Source: Clostridia bacterium | Lineage (GTDB): Bacteria; Bacillota; Clostridia; TANB77; UBA1234 | DNA length: 62,798 nt | Direction of reading: 5' to 3' | NCBI GenBank assembly: GCA_017469465.1 | Contig: JAFUGH010000047.1 | Location: 1 to 62,798 of the forward strand | In this document: one piece after another, positions 17,714 to 27,151 of the stretch | Numbering within the stretch: the stretch's first letter is position 1 | Layout: each line of letters starts with the position of its first letter | Translations under genes and position numbers: made by a program | Notes under the pieces: generated by a model | The model's input: only the letters and a program-made list of their open reading frames with translations | The model's database searches: none | Told to the model about the DNA's origin: nothing

Positions 17714-17944
17714 ATGGAGAACAAAACATACGAAGAATCAATGAAAGAACTTGAACAAGTCGTAAAAGATTTAGAAAGTGGAGAATTATCTCTTGACGAA
17801 TCAATAAAAAAATTTGAAAAAGGAATGGAACTTTCTAAACATTGCAGTTCACTTCTTGAAGATGCAGAAAAGAAAATTACGTTACTTATAGAAAAAGAAA
17901 ATGGAGAAGTGTCTGAAGAATCTTTTGAAATAGATGAGGAATAA
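17714..17944 (+). CDS. xseB: Exodeoxyribonuclease VII small subunit
   Basis: The 76-residue helical protein has the small-subunit pattern: YEESMKELEQVVKDLESGEL (5-24), SLDESIKKFEKGMELSKHC and an acidic tail. It binds the long helical region of XseA. It lies directly behind xseA. Confidence 0.95.
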   Translation: MENKTYEESMKELEQVVKDLESGELSLDESIKKFEKGMELSKHCSSLLEDAEKKITLLIEKENGEVSEESFEIDEE

Positions 17945-17956
17945 GGAGTTTTACAA

Positions 17957-18400
17957 ATGTCAAAATTGTGGAATAATCAGTGCTTGTGGATACCAATCAT
18001 AACTTGGTTTGTTGTTCAAACAATAAAAGTTATTGTGGAACTTGCTAAAAATAAAAAAATAGATATTAGAAGATGGTGGGGTAGTGGTGGAATGCCAAGC
18101 TCTCATTCAGCATTTGTTAGCTCTCTTGCTACAGCAATTGGACTCACAGAAGGATTCGATTCTGCTGTTTTTGCAATGAGTATTGCACTTGCAGCAGTTG
18201 TAATGTATGATGCCTCTGGAGTGAGAAGAGCAGCAGGAAAACAAGCGAAAATTTTAAATCAGCTTATAGAAAGTGAAGGGAAAAATATCAATGTGCAAGA
18301 AAAATTGATAGAATTATTAGGTCATACTCCTTTAGAAGTTTATGTTGGAGCTTTGATTGGAATTACACTTGCTTCCTTACTTATTCGTTTTTGGAATTAA
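17957..18400 (+). CDS. Divergent PAP2 family membrane protein (DUF212/YuiD-like)
   Basis: This 147-residue membrane protein has the conserved blocks of the DUF212 family, related to acid phosphatase/vanadium haloperoxidases. GGMPSSHSAFVSSLATAIG (47-65) holds the PSSH phosphatase-like motif and VMYDASGVRRAAGKQAK follows. There are three or four hydrophobic segments. Family members are thought to act on lipid phosphates, but the substrate is not visible here. It starts 12 bases after xseB. Confidence 0.85.
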   Translation: MSKLWNNQCLWIPIITWFVVQTIKVIVELAKNKKIDIRRWWGSGGMPSSHSAFVSSLATAIGLTEGFDSAVFAMSIALAAVVMYDASGVRRAAGKQAKILNQLIESEGKNINVQEKLIELLGHTPLEVYVGALIGITLASLLIRFWN

Positions 18401-18471
18401 ATATGGATATTTGCATAAAATTTACCTTTATTGGTTAATACTATAAGTATTAATTAGTAGAGGTGATTTTT

Positions 18472-19137
18472 TTGTATAAAAGAGTTTATATATTAGTTAT
18501 TTTTACACTATTAGTAATTTTATCATATAACATTTATCATAATTCTAATAAATCCGAAACATTATCTAGGTTTGGTTCATCTGGACAAGAGGTTACCAAT
18601 ATTCAAACAAGATTAAAAAATTGGGGATACTATACTGGAGCAGTTGACGGTGTATATGGTTCGAAAACTGTGGCTGCGGTGAAAAAATTTCAACAAAATA
18701 ATGGATTAATACCAGATGGAATAGCGGGTACTCAAACACTTGCTAAAATGGGAATACAAAATTCTTCAAATTCAGCAGGAAGTAATTCTAATAATTTAAA
18801 TTTATTAGCTAAGTTAATTAATGGGGAGGCAAGAGGAGAACCATATAATGGAATGGTGGCTGTGGGAGCTGTTGTTTTGAATAGAGTTTCTAATCCAAAC
18901 TTTCCTAGCACAGTAGCAGGTGTCATTTATCAATCAGGAGCATTTGACGCAGTAAGTGATGGACAAATTAATTTAACGCCATCAACACAAGCATATAATG
19001 CAGCTCGAGATGCATTAAATGGGTGGGATCCAAGTGGAGGAGCCATCTATTATTTTAATCCTGCAACGGCAACAAACAAATGGATTTGGTCAAGACCTTT
19101 GACAATTACAATCGGAAGACATAGATTTTGCAAATAA
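18472..19137 (+). CDS. SleB-like spore cortex-lytic enzyme
   Basis: The protein is about 221 residues. An N-terminal signal or anchor (about 5-20) is followed by a peptidoglycan-binding repeat (GSSGQEVTNIQTRLKNWGYY...DGVYGSKTVAAVKKFQQNNGL) and a Ser/Asn linker. The C-terminal hydrolase of the SleB/CwlJ family comes last (LAKLINGEARGEPYNGMVAV, then LNRVSNPNFPSTVAGVIYQ). SleB cuts spore cortex peptidoglycan at germination. The start is TTG 18472, spaced 6 bases from AGAGGTGA; an upstream GTG lies inside that site. Its TAA stop codon is the first three bases of the giant palindrome. A CwlJ-type name is possible, but the binding domain favours SleB. Confidence 0.88.
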   Translation: MYKRVYILVIFTLLVILSYNIYHNSNKSETLSRFGSSGQEVTNIQTRLKNWGYYTGAVDGVYGSKTVAAVKKFQQNNGLIPDGIAGTQTLAKMGIQNSSNSAGSNSNNLNLLAKLINGEARGEPYNGMVAVGAVVLNRVSNPNFPSTVAGVIYQSGAFDAVSDGQINLTPSTQAYNAARDALNGWDPSGGAIYYFNPATATNKWIWSRPLTITIGRHRFCK

Positions 19138-19393
19138 ATTACAATTTGTCGGTTAGACCATTGGGGACGGAGGATTTTCGACCAATAGGGACGGAGGATT
19201 TTGGCTTTTTTTCGACCAATAGGGACGGAGGATTTTGGCTGAATGCACATTTAATAGATGTCCCCATTGTGCACCCATTGTGCATTCAGCCAAAATCCTC
19301 CGTCCCTATTGGTCGAAAAAAAGCCAAAATCCTCCGTCCCTATTGGTCGAAAATCCTCCGTCCCCAATGGTCTAACCGACAAATTGTAATTTA
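19135..19393. repeat. Giant palindrome (copy 1) between the sleB-like gene and spoIIIAA
   Basis: The left arm begins TAAATTACAATTTG and the right arm ends CAAATTGTAATTTA; the two match over about 115 bp each. Each arm contains three copies of a roughly 33-bp unit with CGACCAATAGGGACGGAGG and ATTTTGGC. The innermost pair is GAATGCACA and TTGTGCATTC around a short asymmetric loop. The first TAA is the stop codon of the sleB-like gene. A related copy is at 27466-27702. There is no gene in it; apparent ORFs are palindrome artefacts. Confidence 0.92.
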
Positions 19394-19458
19394 TAAAAAA
19401 ATGTTCTAATTTTAAATACTAATGCATATATATAATAATAGAACGAGGTGATATGCAT

Positions 19459-20334
19459 ATGACAAAACTTAAGGAACAAATTTTTGATTTTTTTCCATGT
19501 GATTTAGAAATACCAAGTGAAATTGAAAACCAGATTCAAGAAATTCGAATTCGCTTAGGACAAGCTATTACTTTTAGATGTTCAAATCACGAATTTATTT
19601 CTAGTTTATTTGTAAATGAAAATCTGATTATAAAGCTATTAGAAAATTTTACTAGTAATTCTATATATGCTGTTCAATCTGAAATTAATTCAGGTTTTAT
19701 CACAATAAAAGGGGGACATAGAATTGGAATTTCAGGAACATGTATTTTTGAAAATGGAAAGATAAAAAATATTCGATACATATCAAGTTTAAATATAAGA
19801 GTTGCTCATGAAATTAAAGGATGTGGGACAAGTTTAATTAATAGTTTGTTTCCTAACTATTTTGAAAACACCTTAATTTTGTCATCTCCTGGTTTTGGAA
19901 AGACCACTTTATTGAGAGACATGATTCGAGAGCTGAGTATGAAAGGAAATAATGTTTCTGTGATTGACGAAAGGTCAGAAATAGCTGCAATGTATAAAGG
20001 TGTAGCACAAAATGATTTAGGACCTCGAACTGATGTTATGAACAACTGTAGAAAAGATACGGGAATTAGAATGATGATTCGAAGTATGGCACCCAATATT
20101 ATAGCAACAGATGAAATAGGTGATAATAAAGATATAGATGCAATTTATGAAGCAAATTTTGCAGGAATAAAATTATTGCTCACAGCTCATGGTGATGAGC
20201 TGAATGATGTTCCTGGAAAATTATTAAAAAATAAACTTTTCAAAAATATTATTATTTTAAAGAATGAAAGTAGACCAGGATTAATTAAAAAAATTTATAA
20301 ATTGCAGGAGGATAAATATGTTGTTAATAGTTAA
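19459..20334 (+). CDS. spoIIIAA: Stage III sporulation protein AA
   Basis: SpoIIIAA is the ATPase of the SpoIIIA-SpoIIQ channel linking mother cell and forespore, related to secretion ATPases. The 291-residue product has Walker A SPGFGKTTL (143-151), Walker B NIIATDEIG (213-221) and the conserved GPRTDVM. ATG 19459 is spaced well from GAGGTG (19445-19450); ATG 19453 is too close. It overlaps spoIIIAB by 17 bases. All eight spoIIIA genes follow in the standard order, normally read by sigma-E, though I could not place a convincing sigma-E promoter. Confidence 0.96.
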   Translation: MTKLKEQIFDFFPCDLEIPSEIENQIQEIRIRLGQAITFRCSNHEFISSLFVNENLIIKLLENFTSNSIYAVQSEINSGFITIKGGHRIGISGTCIFENGKIKNIRYISSLNIRVAHEIKGCGTSLINSLFPNYFENTLILSSPGFGKTTLLRDMIRELSMKGNNVSVIDERSEIAAMYKGVAQNDLGPRTDVMNNCRKDTGIRMMIRSMAPNIIATDEIGDNKDIDAIYEANFAGIKLLLTAHGDELNDVPGKLLKNKLFKNIIILKNESRPGLIKKIYKLQEDKYVVNS

Positions 20335-20845
20335 GATCTTTTCTTTATTGTTAATTCTTGCATTATCGTCTTTTATAGGTGTTTTAATATCTAACAAATA
20401 TAATATGCGAGTAAAAGAAATAGAGGATATTATGGCAGCACTAGATTTGTTAGAAACACGTGTAAAATATACATATGATACAATAGCTGATAGTTTTGAT
20501 TTTATATCGGAAAATATGAAAACAAGAGCGTATAGAGTTTTTATGATAACAGCATCTCATTTATTAGATAACAAAAATATGTCAGCAGGAGATATTTTTA
20601 GAAGTGTTGTAGATGAAGAAAGTATTTTTTTAGATTTAAATAAAGAAGATATAGAGATACTAAAGGGGCTTGGAACTTCACTAGGGCAAATGGACTTAGA
20701 AGGACAATTAAAGAATATTATTTTAGTAAAACAATTATTGAAAAGTCGATTAGAAGATGCACTTGAAGTAAAAAACAAAAATTTTAAATTATCAAGAAAT
20801 ATGGGTGTATTTGTTGGTCTTATTATTATGATAATTTTAATATAG
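20318..20845 (+). CDS. spoIIIAB: Stage III sporulation protein AB
   Basis: The 175-residue protein has an N-terminal membrane segment (4-26), a helical cytoplasmic region (IEDIMAALDLLETRVKYTY...GDIFRSVVDEESIFLDLNKED) and a C-terminal membrane segment (FVGLIIMIILI), like type II secretion GspF-type half domains. It is part of the SpoIIIA channel complex. The start overlaps spoIIIAA. Confidence 0.94.
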   Translation: MLLIVKIFSLLLILALSSFIGVLISNKYNMRVKEIEDIMAALDLLETRVKYTYDTIADSFDFISENMKTRAYRVFMITASHLLDNKNMSAGDIFRSVVDEESIFLDLNKEDIEILKGLGTSLGQMDLEGQLKNIILVKQLLKSRLEDALEVKNKNFKLSRNMGVFVGLIIMIILI

Positions 20846-20854
20846 GGGGAAATA

Positions 20855-21049
20855 ATGGAAATCGATTTATTATTTAAAATTGCAGCAATAGGAATTATTG
20901 TTGCTGTGCTACACCAAGTATTAGTACGAGCTGGTAGGGAAGACCAGGCAATGATGACAACTCTTACAGGACTTGTGATTGTGTTAGCAATGGTTGTAAG
21001 AGAGATTAGTAGTTTGTTTAATATGGTGAAAACTTTATTTAATTTATAG
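20855..21049 (+). CDS. spoIIIAC: Stage III sporulation protein AC
   Basis: A 64-residue, two-pass membrane protein. It starts MEIDLLFKIAAIGIIVAVLH and contains the conserved VRAGREDQAMMTTLTGLVIV. It lies between spoIIIAB and spoIIIAD with a GGGGGAAAT ribosome binding site. Confidence 0.95.
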   Translation: MEIDLLFKIAAIGIIVAVLHQVLVRAGREDQAMMTTLTGLVIVLAMVVREISSLFNMVKTLFNL

Positions 21050-21097
21050 TTAATTACATAAGCTAAATGTAATTAGATATGAGGATGAGGCGAAAAT

Positions 21098-21481
21098 ATG
21101 GATATTACAAAAATAATTGTTATTGCTATTATTTCCATTGTTATTATTGCACTTTTAAAACAATACAAACCTGAATTTGCAATATATGCATCTATTATAA
21201 CTGGTATTATCATTTTATATTTTGTGATAAGAGAATTTACTCCTGTAGTGGTACTGCTTAAAAATTTATCTGAAAAAATGGGAGTTAGTAGTAAATTTTT
21301 TATCATACTTTTAAAAATAACTGGTGTAGCGTACATATCTGAATTCGGAAGTAGTGTATGTAAAGATTCTGGAGAAACAGCAATTGCATCAAAAGTAGAG
21401 CTTGCAGGAAAAATATTAATCATAAGCTTATCCATCCCTATTATTACGACGTTAATGGAAACTTTATTAGGATTAGTGTAA
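21098..21481 (+). CDS. spoIIIAD: Stage III sporulation protein AD
   Basis: The 127-residue membrane protein has about four hydrophobic segments and the family stretches LLKQYKPEFAIYASIITGII and KITGVAYISEFGSSVCKDSG. It is a channel component of the SpoIIIA complex and follows spoIIIAC by 48 bases. Confidence 0.95.
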   Translation: MDITKIIVIAIISIVIIALLKQYKPEFAIYASIITGIIILYFVIREFTPVVVLLKNLSEKMGVSSKFFIILLKITGVAYISEFGSSVCKDSGETAIASKVELAGKILIISLSIPIITTLMETLLGLV

Positions 21482-21506
21482 GACAGTGTTTGATTTCGAG
21501 GTGTGA

Positions 21507-22623
21507 ATGAAAAAATTTTTATTTTTAATAATTATTTTATTATTGTTATCTAACATTAGTTTAGCTTCAGAACAAATAAACATGAAAGAATTTTTAGCAG
21601 AGATAAAAAATTATAGTGATGAAATATTTCCGGAAATTTCTGATGAAAATTGGATATCAGAAGTGATAGGTCGGTCAAATGAATTTGGATGGTCAAAGTA
21701 TTTTTAAGAGAATTGCTAATATTTTCTTAAATGAATTAAAAGAAAACAAAGAATTACTATTTAAAATAATTGGAATATCACTTTTATGTTCAATATTAAA
21801 TCATCTTCAAAATCATTTTGAAAGTAATGTTAGTGAAATAGCATTTTATGTATGCTACATGTTAGTAATCATTTTAATTGTTACAAGTTTTTCTAATATA
21901 GTCGCTATAAGTACAAAATCTATTTCAAAACTGAAAAACTTTATGAATATGATAATTCCAATTTTAATTACTTTACTTTTAACAATGGGAAATATAGCAA
22001 CAGCTGCTTCAATTCAGCCAGTTGTTTTAGTGATGATATCTATTATTTCAACGGTGCTATCAAACTTGATAATACCAATTATTATGGCGAGTACCGTATT
22101 AAATATAGTAAGTAATATTTCTAAAGAGATTAAATTAGAAAGCATTGGCAAATTTTTTAATAAGAGCATGATGTATTTAATTGAATTTATGATGATTATT
22201 TTTGTGGGTATTCTTTCTCTAGAGGGTACTTTGTCTGCAGGTGTAGATGGAATGACTGCAAAAGTAGCAAAAACAGTAGTGAGTAATAGTGTTCCAATAG
22301 TGGGAAAACTTTTGGGGGATGCAACAGAAAGTGTTATTGGCTCAATAAGTATTACTAAAAATGCAGTGGGAGTGATTGGCATTTTAATAATAGTAGCAAT
22401 TACAAGCGGACCGATTATAAAATCTTTTCTATTAATGATGATGTTTAATTTTACTTCAGGCATTTGTGATTCTATTGCAGATAATAGAATTTCAAGGTGC
22501 TTAAGTATAGCCGCAGACTCAATAAAATTAGTTTTTGGTATCATGATAATGGTTACTTTTTTATTTATTATTGCAATTACTCTAATGATAAAAATGAGTA
22601 ATTTATCATTAATATACAAATGA
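21507..22623 (+). CDS. spoIIIAE: Stage III sporulation protein AE, interrupted by a frameshift
   Basis: SpoIIIAE is the large polytopic membrane subunit of the SpoIIIA complex. The gene is split. The first 66 codons (21507-21707) give a signal-like N-terminus and end at a TAA. The rest (from about 21679) continues in another frame with the hydrophobic body (LLFKIIGISLLCSILNHLQN, VDGMTAKVAKTVVSNSVPIV). The break is between about 21667 and 21707. A single indel would restore about 371 residues, a typical length. It is either a real mutation that would block sporulation or a sequence error. Confidence 0.9.
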
Positions 22624-22636
22624 TAGGAGAATGTAT

Positions 22637-23182
22637 ATGGTTGAAAAAATATCGAATTTCACAATGACGATGATTTGTACAATTATGATGATTGTGATTA
22701 TCAAAATGATAATTCCTGAAGGTAAGCATAAAAAATATATTTTATTTGTATGCAGTATGATAACAACATTGGTAATGATAGAACCTTTACTTAGTTTTTT
22801 GAATTTAGATATTAACGAAGTTCTTGCCAAAAACGAAGTGAAGTATGAGGAATACCAAATAGATGAAAGTTTATATCAAAATGCAATAAAAGATTCCTAT
22901 GAAAAGTCTTTAATTCAAGATGTGATAAATCGATTAAAAGAAAATGGGTATAACGTTAGTGATTTGAAAGTTGAATATGACAAAGTAAGTTATAAACCTA
23001 CTAAAATTTATTTAAGATTAGAAGATGAGGATGGGTATGTACAGCCGGTAAAAATTGAAGTTTCAAAGAATGAATCAAGTTCCATAATAGATGAAATAAC
23101 CAAAAGTAGAATTCAGGAAATATTAAAAAATAACTATGGTATTGATAAAAACAGCATATTGATAGAAAGGAGTAGCAAATAG
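22637..23182 (+). CDS. spoIIIAF: Stage III sporulation protein AF
   Basis: The 181-residue protein has two N-terminal membrane segments (about 8-24 and 30-53, ILFVCSMITTLVMIEPLL) followed by an extracytoplasmic, acidic domain (VINRLKENGYNVSDLKVEYD), the usual SpoIIIAF layout. ATG 22637 has the better spacing from TAGGAG than ATG 22631. Confidence 0.92.
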   Translation: MVEKISNFTMTMICTIMMIVIIKMIIPEGKHKKYILFVCSMITTLVMIEPLLSFLNLDINEVLAKNEVKYEEYQIDESLYQNAIKDSYEKSLIQDVINRLKENGYNVSDLKVEYDKVSYKPTKIYLRLEDEDGYVQPVKIEVSKNESSSIIDEITKSRIQEILKNNYGIDKNSILIERSSK

Positions 23183-23186
23183 TACA

Positions 23187-23747
23187 ATGGATAATTTATT
23201 ATCGAAGTGGAAAGAGGGAAGTAGTAAAAAACAAATTGAAAATGTAGTAATATTTATTATCCTTTTAATCATAGTAATTATAGTAATCAATAGTTTATTT
23301 AGTGAAGAGAAAAATGTAACACAAAAAATTGAATCTCAAGAAATTATTAATAATACTGTCAATAGTGATGAATTAGAAAGCAAATTACAAAAGATTCTTT
23401 CAAGTATTAATGGCGTTGGAAATGTGGAAGTTATGATTTCATATTCTAATACTGTTACACAAATTCCTATGTTCAATACAAAAGAAAATACAACAACAAT
23501 CGAAGAGCAAGACGTAAATGGTGGTAAGAGAAAAACAGAAGAGATTAGTAATGAACAAAGTATCATTTTTGAAGAAAAAAATAGTACTAAGATTCCAGCA
23601 TTAAAACAAACTATGATGCCAGAAGTGATTGGCGTAATTGTGGTAGCAGAAGGAGCAAACAATCAAGTTGTAAAAGAAAATATTAAAAATGCAGTGCAAG
23701 CTGTCGTAAATATTGCTTCACATCATATACAAGTTTTTGCAAAGTAA
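23187..23747 (+). CDS. spoIIIAG: Stage III sporulation protein AG
   Basis: The 186-residue protein has one membrane segment (about 20-39) and an extracytoplasmic ring-building domain (LQKILSSINGVGNVEVMISY, PEVIGVIVVAEGANNQVVKE). SpoIIIAG forms the large ring in the intermembrane space between mother cell and forespore. It starts 4 bases after spoIIIAF. Confidence 0.95.
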   Translation: MDNLLSKWKEGSSKKQIENVVIFIILLIIVIIVINSLFSEEKNVTQKIESQEIINNTVNSDELESKLQKILSSINGVGNVEVMISYSNTVTQIPMFNTKENTTTIEEQDVNGGKRKTEEISNEQSIIFEEKNSTKIPALKQTMMPEVIGVIVVAEGANNQVVKENIKNAVQAVVNIASHHIQVFAK

Positions 23748-23762
23748 GAGGAGGTATTTTTT

Positions 23763-24365
23763 ATGAATTTTAAATTTGGTGTTATTAAGAAAAATCAAAT
23801 TTTAGCATCGATGGTTGTACTTATGTTAGTAGTGGCAGGGTATTTAAATTATACCTATGATCCTACAAAAGATTATAATATGGAATTAACAGGAGTTATG
23901 AGCAATAATCTCGGAGATACATATTTAGTAGAAAGTTCTAGTATTAGCACTAGTGAGGTTAGTAGCAATATTGATGAAATATCACAAACTATTGAAGCTA
24001 GTGGAAAGGTAACAACTGCCGAAGAATATTTTGCAAGCACAAGAATGGAACGTGAAAATTTATTTGCTGAACAAAAAGAAACATATGAAAAGATGCTTAC
24101 AAATGTTGCTCTTGATGAAGCCGAAAGGACTTTTGCACAAGAACAAATTCAAAAAATTAATAGCAAAAAAAATGCATTAACAATTGCTGAAAATTTAATA
24201 AAACTAAAAGGATTTAAAGACGTAGTAATACTTTTAAACGAAGATAGCACAAATGTTATTGTAATAGCAGAAAAATTAACAGAAGAAGAAAAAGCCGATA
24301 TAGAAAATATAGTTGTAACTGAACTAAAAGTTGATAGTAGCAAATTGAATATTCAAAATTTATAA
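23763..24365 (+). CDS. spoIIIAH: Stage III sporulation protein AH
   Basis: The 200-residue protein has an N-terminal membrane anchor (about 12-30), a Ser/Thr-rich spacer and a C-terminal ring domain (LTIAENLIKLKGFKDVVILL, then NVIVIAEKLTEEEKADIENI). It pairs with forespore SpoIIQ across the intermembrane space. It is the last spoIIIA gene. Confidence 0.94.
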   Translation: MNFKFGVIKKNQILASMVVLMLVVAGYLNYTYDPTKDYNMELTGVMSNNLGDTYLVESSSISTSEVSSNIDEISQTIEASGKVTTAEEYFASTRMERENLFAEQKETYEKMLTNVALDEAERTFAQEQIQKINSKKNALTIAENLIKLKGFKDVVILLNEDSTNVIVIAEKLTEEEKADIENIVVTELKVDSSKLNIQNL

Positions 24366-24421
24366 TACTACTTTATTCATTCGAACTTTAGGGAATATGT
24401 TACACACTTGTTTAACAATCA

Positions 24422-24450
24422 TTGACTTTTATGGTACAATTTGGTAATAT
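24422..24450 (+). promoter_or_regulatory. Candidate promoter for the spoVB-like gene
   Basis: TTGACT (24422-24427) is 17 bp from TAATAT (24445-24450), about 48 bases before the GTG start. The -10 is weak, so this is a moderate call. Confidence 0.4.
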
Positions 24451-24497
24451 TTTAGTGTAAAAATAATTGAAAAAATATTGAAATGAGGACGAAATAA

Positions 24498-26156
24498 GTG
24501 AAACAACAAAATCAAGAAAAGAAGACAAAAACTACGTCATTTATGGCAAATGTAATCATGTTGATTTGCTCACAATTATTAATAAAATTATTAGGATTTA
24601 TCTATAGACTTGTAATTACTAATGTTGAAGGATTTGGAGATACAGGAGTAGGATATTATGCAGCTGGTTATCAAATATATTCGTTGTTACTTACGCTATC
24701 TTCTACTGGAATTCCTAGTGCAGTATCAAAGCTAGTATCTGAAAGATTAGCAATAGGGGATAAGTCTGGAGCACAAAGAATTTTTAAAATTTCTTTGCTA
24801 TTTTTTACTGGATTAGGATTAATATTTTCTGTAGGTTTGTATTTTGGAGCAGGAACTATTGCAACTAATATTTTAAATGTTCCAGATACTGTTTACGTCA
24901 TGAGGGTACTGGCTCCTGCAATTGTATTTGTTTCAATTTCAGCTGTATTAAGAGGATATTACTCAGGACAGCAAAACATGAAACCAATAAGCATTTCGCA
25001 AACATTAGAGCAGTTTCTAAATTGTGTATTATCTATAACATTTGTGTATGCGTGTGTAGGAAAAGATGCCTATATTATGGCAGCCGCGGGTAACCTATCA
25101 ACAACATTATCTATCATTATTGCATTTGTCTATATGATAATATATTACAAAAATAATAAGATAGTTTTGGAACCAGGGCAAAAATCACCTGAATCAAATA
25201 AGTCAAATAAAGATTTATTAAAAACTATTTTAGGTATATCAATCCCAATTACAATAGGTTCTGTTATTTCAGTTATCGGTTCTGTGATTGATACCGCAAC
25301 AGTAAGTAATTGTATTCAGGTTGCTTATAGTAATATGGGATTGACAAAAGAAGCATTGGAAAATCTTGCAATGACTAAAAGTGGAATTCTTTCTAAAATT
25401 GACACTTTAGTTACATTTCCAATTGCGGTAAACGCAGCATTTTCAACAGCACTAGTACCAGCTATATCAGAATCTATCGCTAAAAAAGATTTAAAAACAG
25501 CCAAAAACAGGATGACATTTTCAATATTTGCTTCTATTTTAATAATTTTGCCGTGTGCCGTTGGATTTTCTATTTTGGCAAATCCGATATTAAAAATGAT
25601 TTATCCTTCAGCTTCGGATGGTGCATTAATTCTACAGTTGTCCACAATTCCAATGATTTTTATTGCTCTTAGCAATACAATTAATGGAGGTCTATATGGC
25701 TTGAATTTATCGAAAGTACCAGCTATATCATTGAGCATTGGGGTAGTAGTGAAAACAATTTTGAATATTAGCTTAATTAGTAATCCTAACATTAATATCG
25801 TTGGTGCAGTAATTGGTTCTATTGTTTGTCAGTTAATTTCATTTAGTATTTGTTATCATGTTTTAAAAATGAAATTAAAAATAAAAATTGATAAGAAGAA
25901 TACTATATTAAAACCTATTGTGTCAGCAATAATTATGGGATTGGCGGTACATATTACGCATTATTTATTAAACTTGTTTATTGGAAATACATTGAGCACT
26001 GTAATTGCTATTATAGTAGGAGCTTTTATCTATTTGTTAGCACTTCTTGTGTTGAAAACACTATCAAAAGAAGATATTATGATGATACCTTTCGGAAACA
26101 AAATATATCCTGCATTAGTAAAAATGCATTTATATCAAGAAGAAAGTATTGTCTAA
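24498..26156 (+). CDS. SpoVB/MurJ-like polysaccharide flippase
   Basis: This 552-residue polytopic membrane protein has about 14 hydrophobic segments and belongs to the MOP flippase superfamily. The N-terminal pattern LIKLLGFIYRLVITNVEGFG and GYYAAGYQIYSLLLTLSSTG, then IPSAVSKLVSERLA, is typical of the SpoVB branch, which moves lipid-linked precursors for spore cortex. The start is GTG with GAGGAC upstream. It sits between the spoIIIA genes and the pdaA-like gene, supporting a sporulation role, although a vegetative MurJ-type role cannot be excluded. Confidence 0.85.
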   Translation: MKQQNQEKKTKTTSFMANVIMLICSQLLIKLLGFIYRLVITNVEGFGDTGVGYYAAGYQIYSLLLTLSSTGIPSAVSKLVSERLAIGDKSGAQRIFKISLLFFTGLGLIFSVGLYFGAGTIATNILNVPDTVYVMRVLAPAIVFVSISAVLRGYYSGQQNMKPISISQTLEQFLNCVLSITFVYACVGKDAYIMAAAGNLSTTLSIIIAFVYMIIYYKNNKIVLEPGQKSPESNKSNKDLLKTILGISIPITIGSVISVIGSVIDTATVSNCIQVAYSNMGLTKEALENLAMTKSGILSKIDTLVTFPIAVNAAFSTALVPAISESIAKKDLKTAKNRMTFSIFASILIILPCAVGFSILANPILKMIYPSASDGALILQLSTIPMIFIALSNTINGGLYGLNLSKVPAISLSIGVVVKTILNISLISNPNINIVGAVIGSIVCQLISFSICYHVLKMKLKIKIDKKNTILKPIVSAIIMGLAVHITHYLLNLFIGNTLSTVIAIIVGAFIYLLALLVLKTLSKEDIMMIPFGNKIYPALVKMHLYQEESIV

Positions 26157-26165
26157 TAAATTAAG

Positions 26166-26200
26166 TAACTAAAGGTATTTTTATCTTTAGTTATTTTTTT
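26166..26200 (+). terminator. Terminator of the spoVB-like gene
   Basis: TAACTAAAG (26166-26174) pairs with CTTTAGTTA (26185-26193), followed by a T run. Confidence 0.75.
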
Positions 26201-26245
26201 AACTTTTTGTTCATAGGATTAAATAAAAACTAGGAGGTTAGTAAG

Positions 26246-27139
26246 ATGAAAAAGTTAAAGAATTATATTGTTTTAGTAGTAGGGATAATTTTTGCGTTTA
26301 TAGTTTCAGTCGCGTATCATAATAATTTGGTAAAGAAAACTGTTGTAGATGATATTAATTCTGAAAATATTTTGAAAAGTTATGCCAATAATGAAACTTC
26401 AAATGAAACCAAAATCGAAGCAATGTCAGGCTCATATTCTAATTTAAGTAATGAAACCTGTGCATGGGGATTTGTACGAAAACCAAGTGGGCAGCGCCCA
26501 GAGTTTTATGGACCACATGCAAAGGTGTTAGATAATTATCAAGGAATATATTGCGGTAATAACAATGAAAAAGTATTATATTTAACATTCGATGAAGGCT
26601 ATGAAAATGGTTATACAGCATCTATTTTAGACACGCTAAAAGAAAAAAATGTGCAAGCTGTTTTCTTTGTAACAATGCCATATGTCAAACAAAATCCTGA
26701 TCTAATTAAGAGAATGATTGAAGAGGGGCACATTGTAGGAAATCATACTGTAAATCATCCTAGCATGCCTTCAGTAACTGACAATGATAAACTAGTAAAA
26801 GAAGTAATGGAATTACATGAGTATATATCTGAAAATTTTCATTATGAAATGCGCTATTTGAGACCACCAAAAGGAGAATATAGTGAAAGAACAGTGAAAC
26901 TATGTTTAGACTTAGGGTATAGGCATGTACTTTGGAGTGCAGCATATGCAGATTGGGATCCTAACAATCAAAAAGGTTCCGATTATGCAAAGAAAATGAT
27001 AGGTAACAATTTTCATAATGGAAGTGTCATTCTTCTTCACGCTGTTTCAAGAGATAATAATGCAGTACTTGGAGAGATGATAGATAACGCAAGAAATCAA
27101 GGCTTTGAATTTATATCATTAGATGATTTTGAATATTAA
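26246..27139 (+). CDS. PdaA-like polysaccharide deacetylase
   Basis: The 297-residue protein has an N-terminal membrane segment (7-24) and an exported NodB-type deacetylase domain. TFDEGYENGYTASILDTL (about 113-130) is the PdaA version of the TFDDG motif. NHTVNHPSM supplies the metal-binding His pair, and RPPKGEYS and ILLHAVS complete the active site. PdaA removes acetyl groups from muramic acid on the way to the cortex muramic-delta-lactam. CAWGFVRKPSGQRPE is a typical PdaA lead-in. It lies among spore genes. Confidence 0.92.
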   Translation: MKKLKNYIVLVVGIIFAFIVSVAYHNNLVKKTVVDDINSENILKSYANNETSNETKIEAMSGSYSNLSNETCAWGFVRKPSGQRPEFYGPHAKVLDNYQGIYCGNNNEKVLYLTFDEGYENGYTASILDTLKEKNVQAVFFVTMPYVKQNPDLIKRMIEEGHIVGNHTVNHPSMPSVTDNDKLVKEVMELHEYISENFHYEMRYLRPPKGEYSERTVKLCLDLGYRHVLWSAAYADWDPNNQKGSDYAKKMIGNNFHNGSVILLHAVSRDNNAVLGEMIDNARNQGFEFISLDDFEY

Positions 27140-27151
27140 GAATAATAAAAG

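Noticed and set aside
19050..19409. Two ORFs with almost the same protein on opposite strands
   Set aside because: They arise from the near-perfect giant palindrome and have no ribosome binding site.
22014..22619. 201-codon leftward ORF opposite spoIIIAE
   Set aside because: The coding strand fits SpoIIIAE over its whole length; the antisense ORF has no family resemblance and follows from low-GC codon use.
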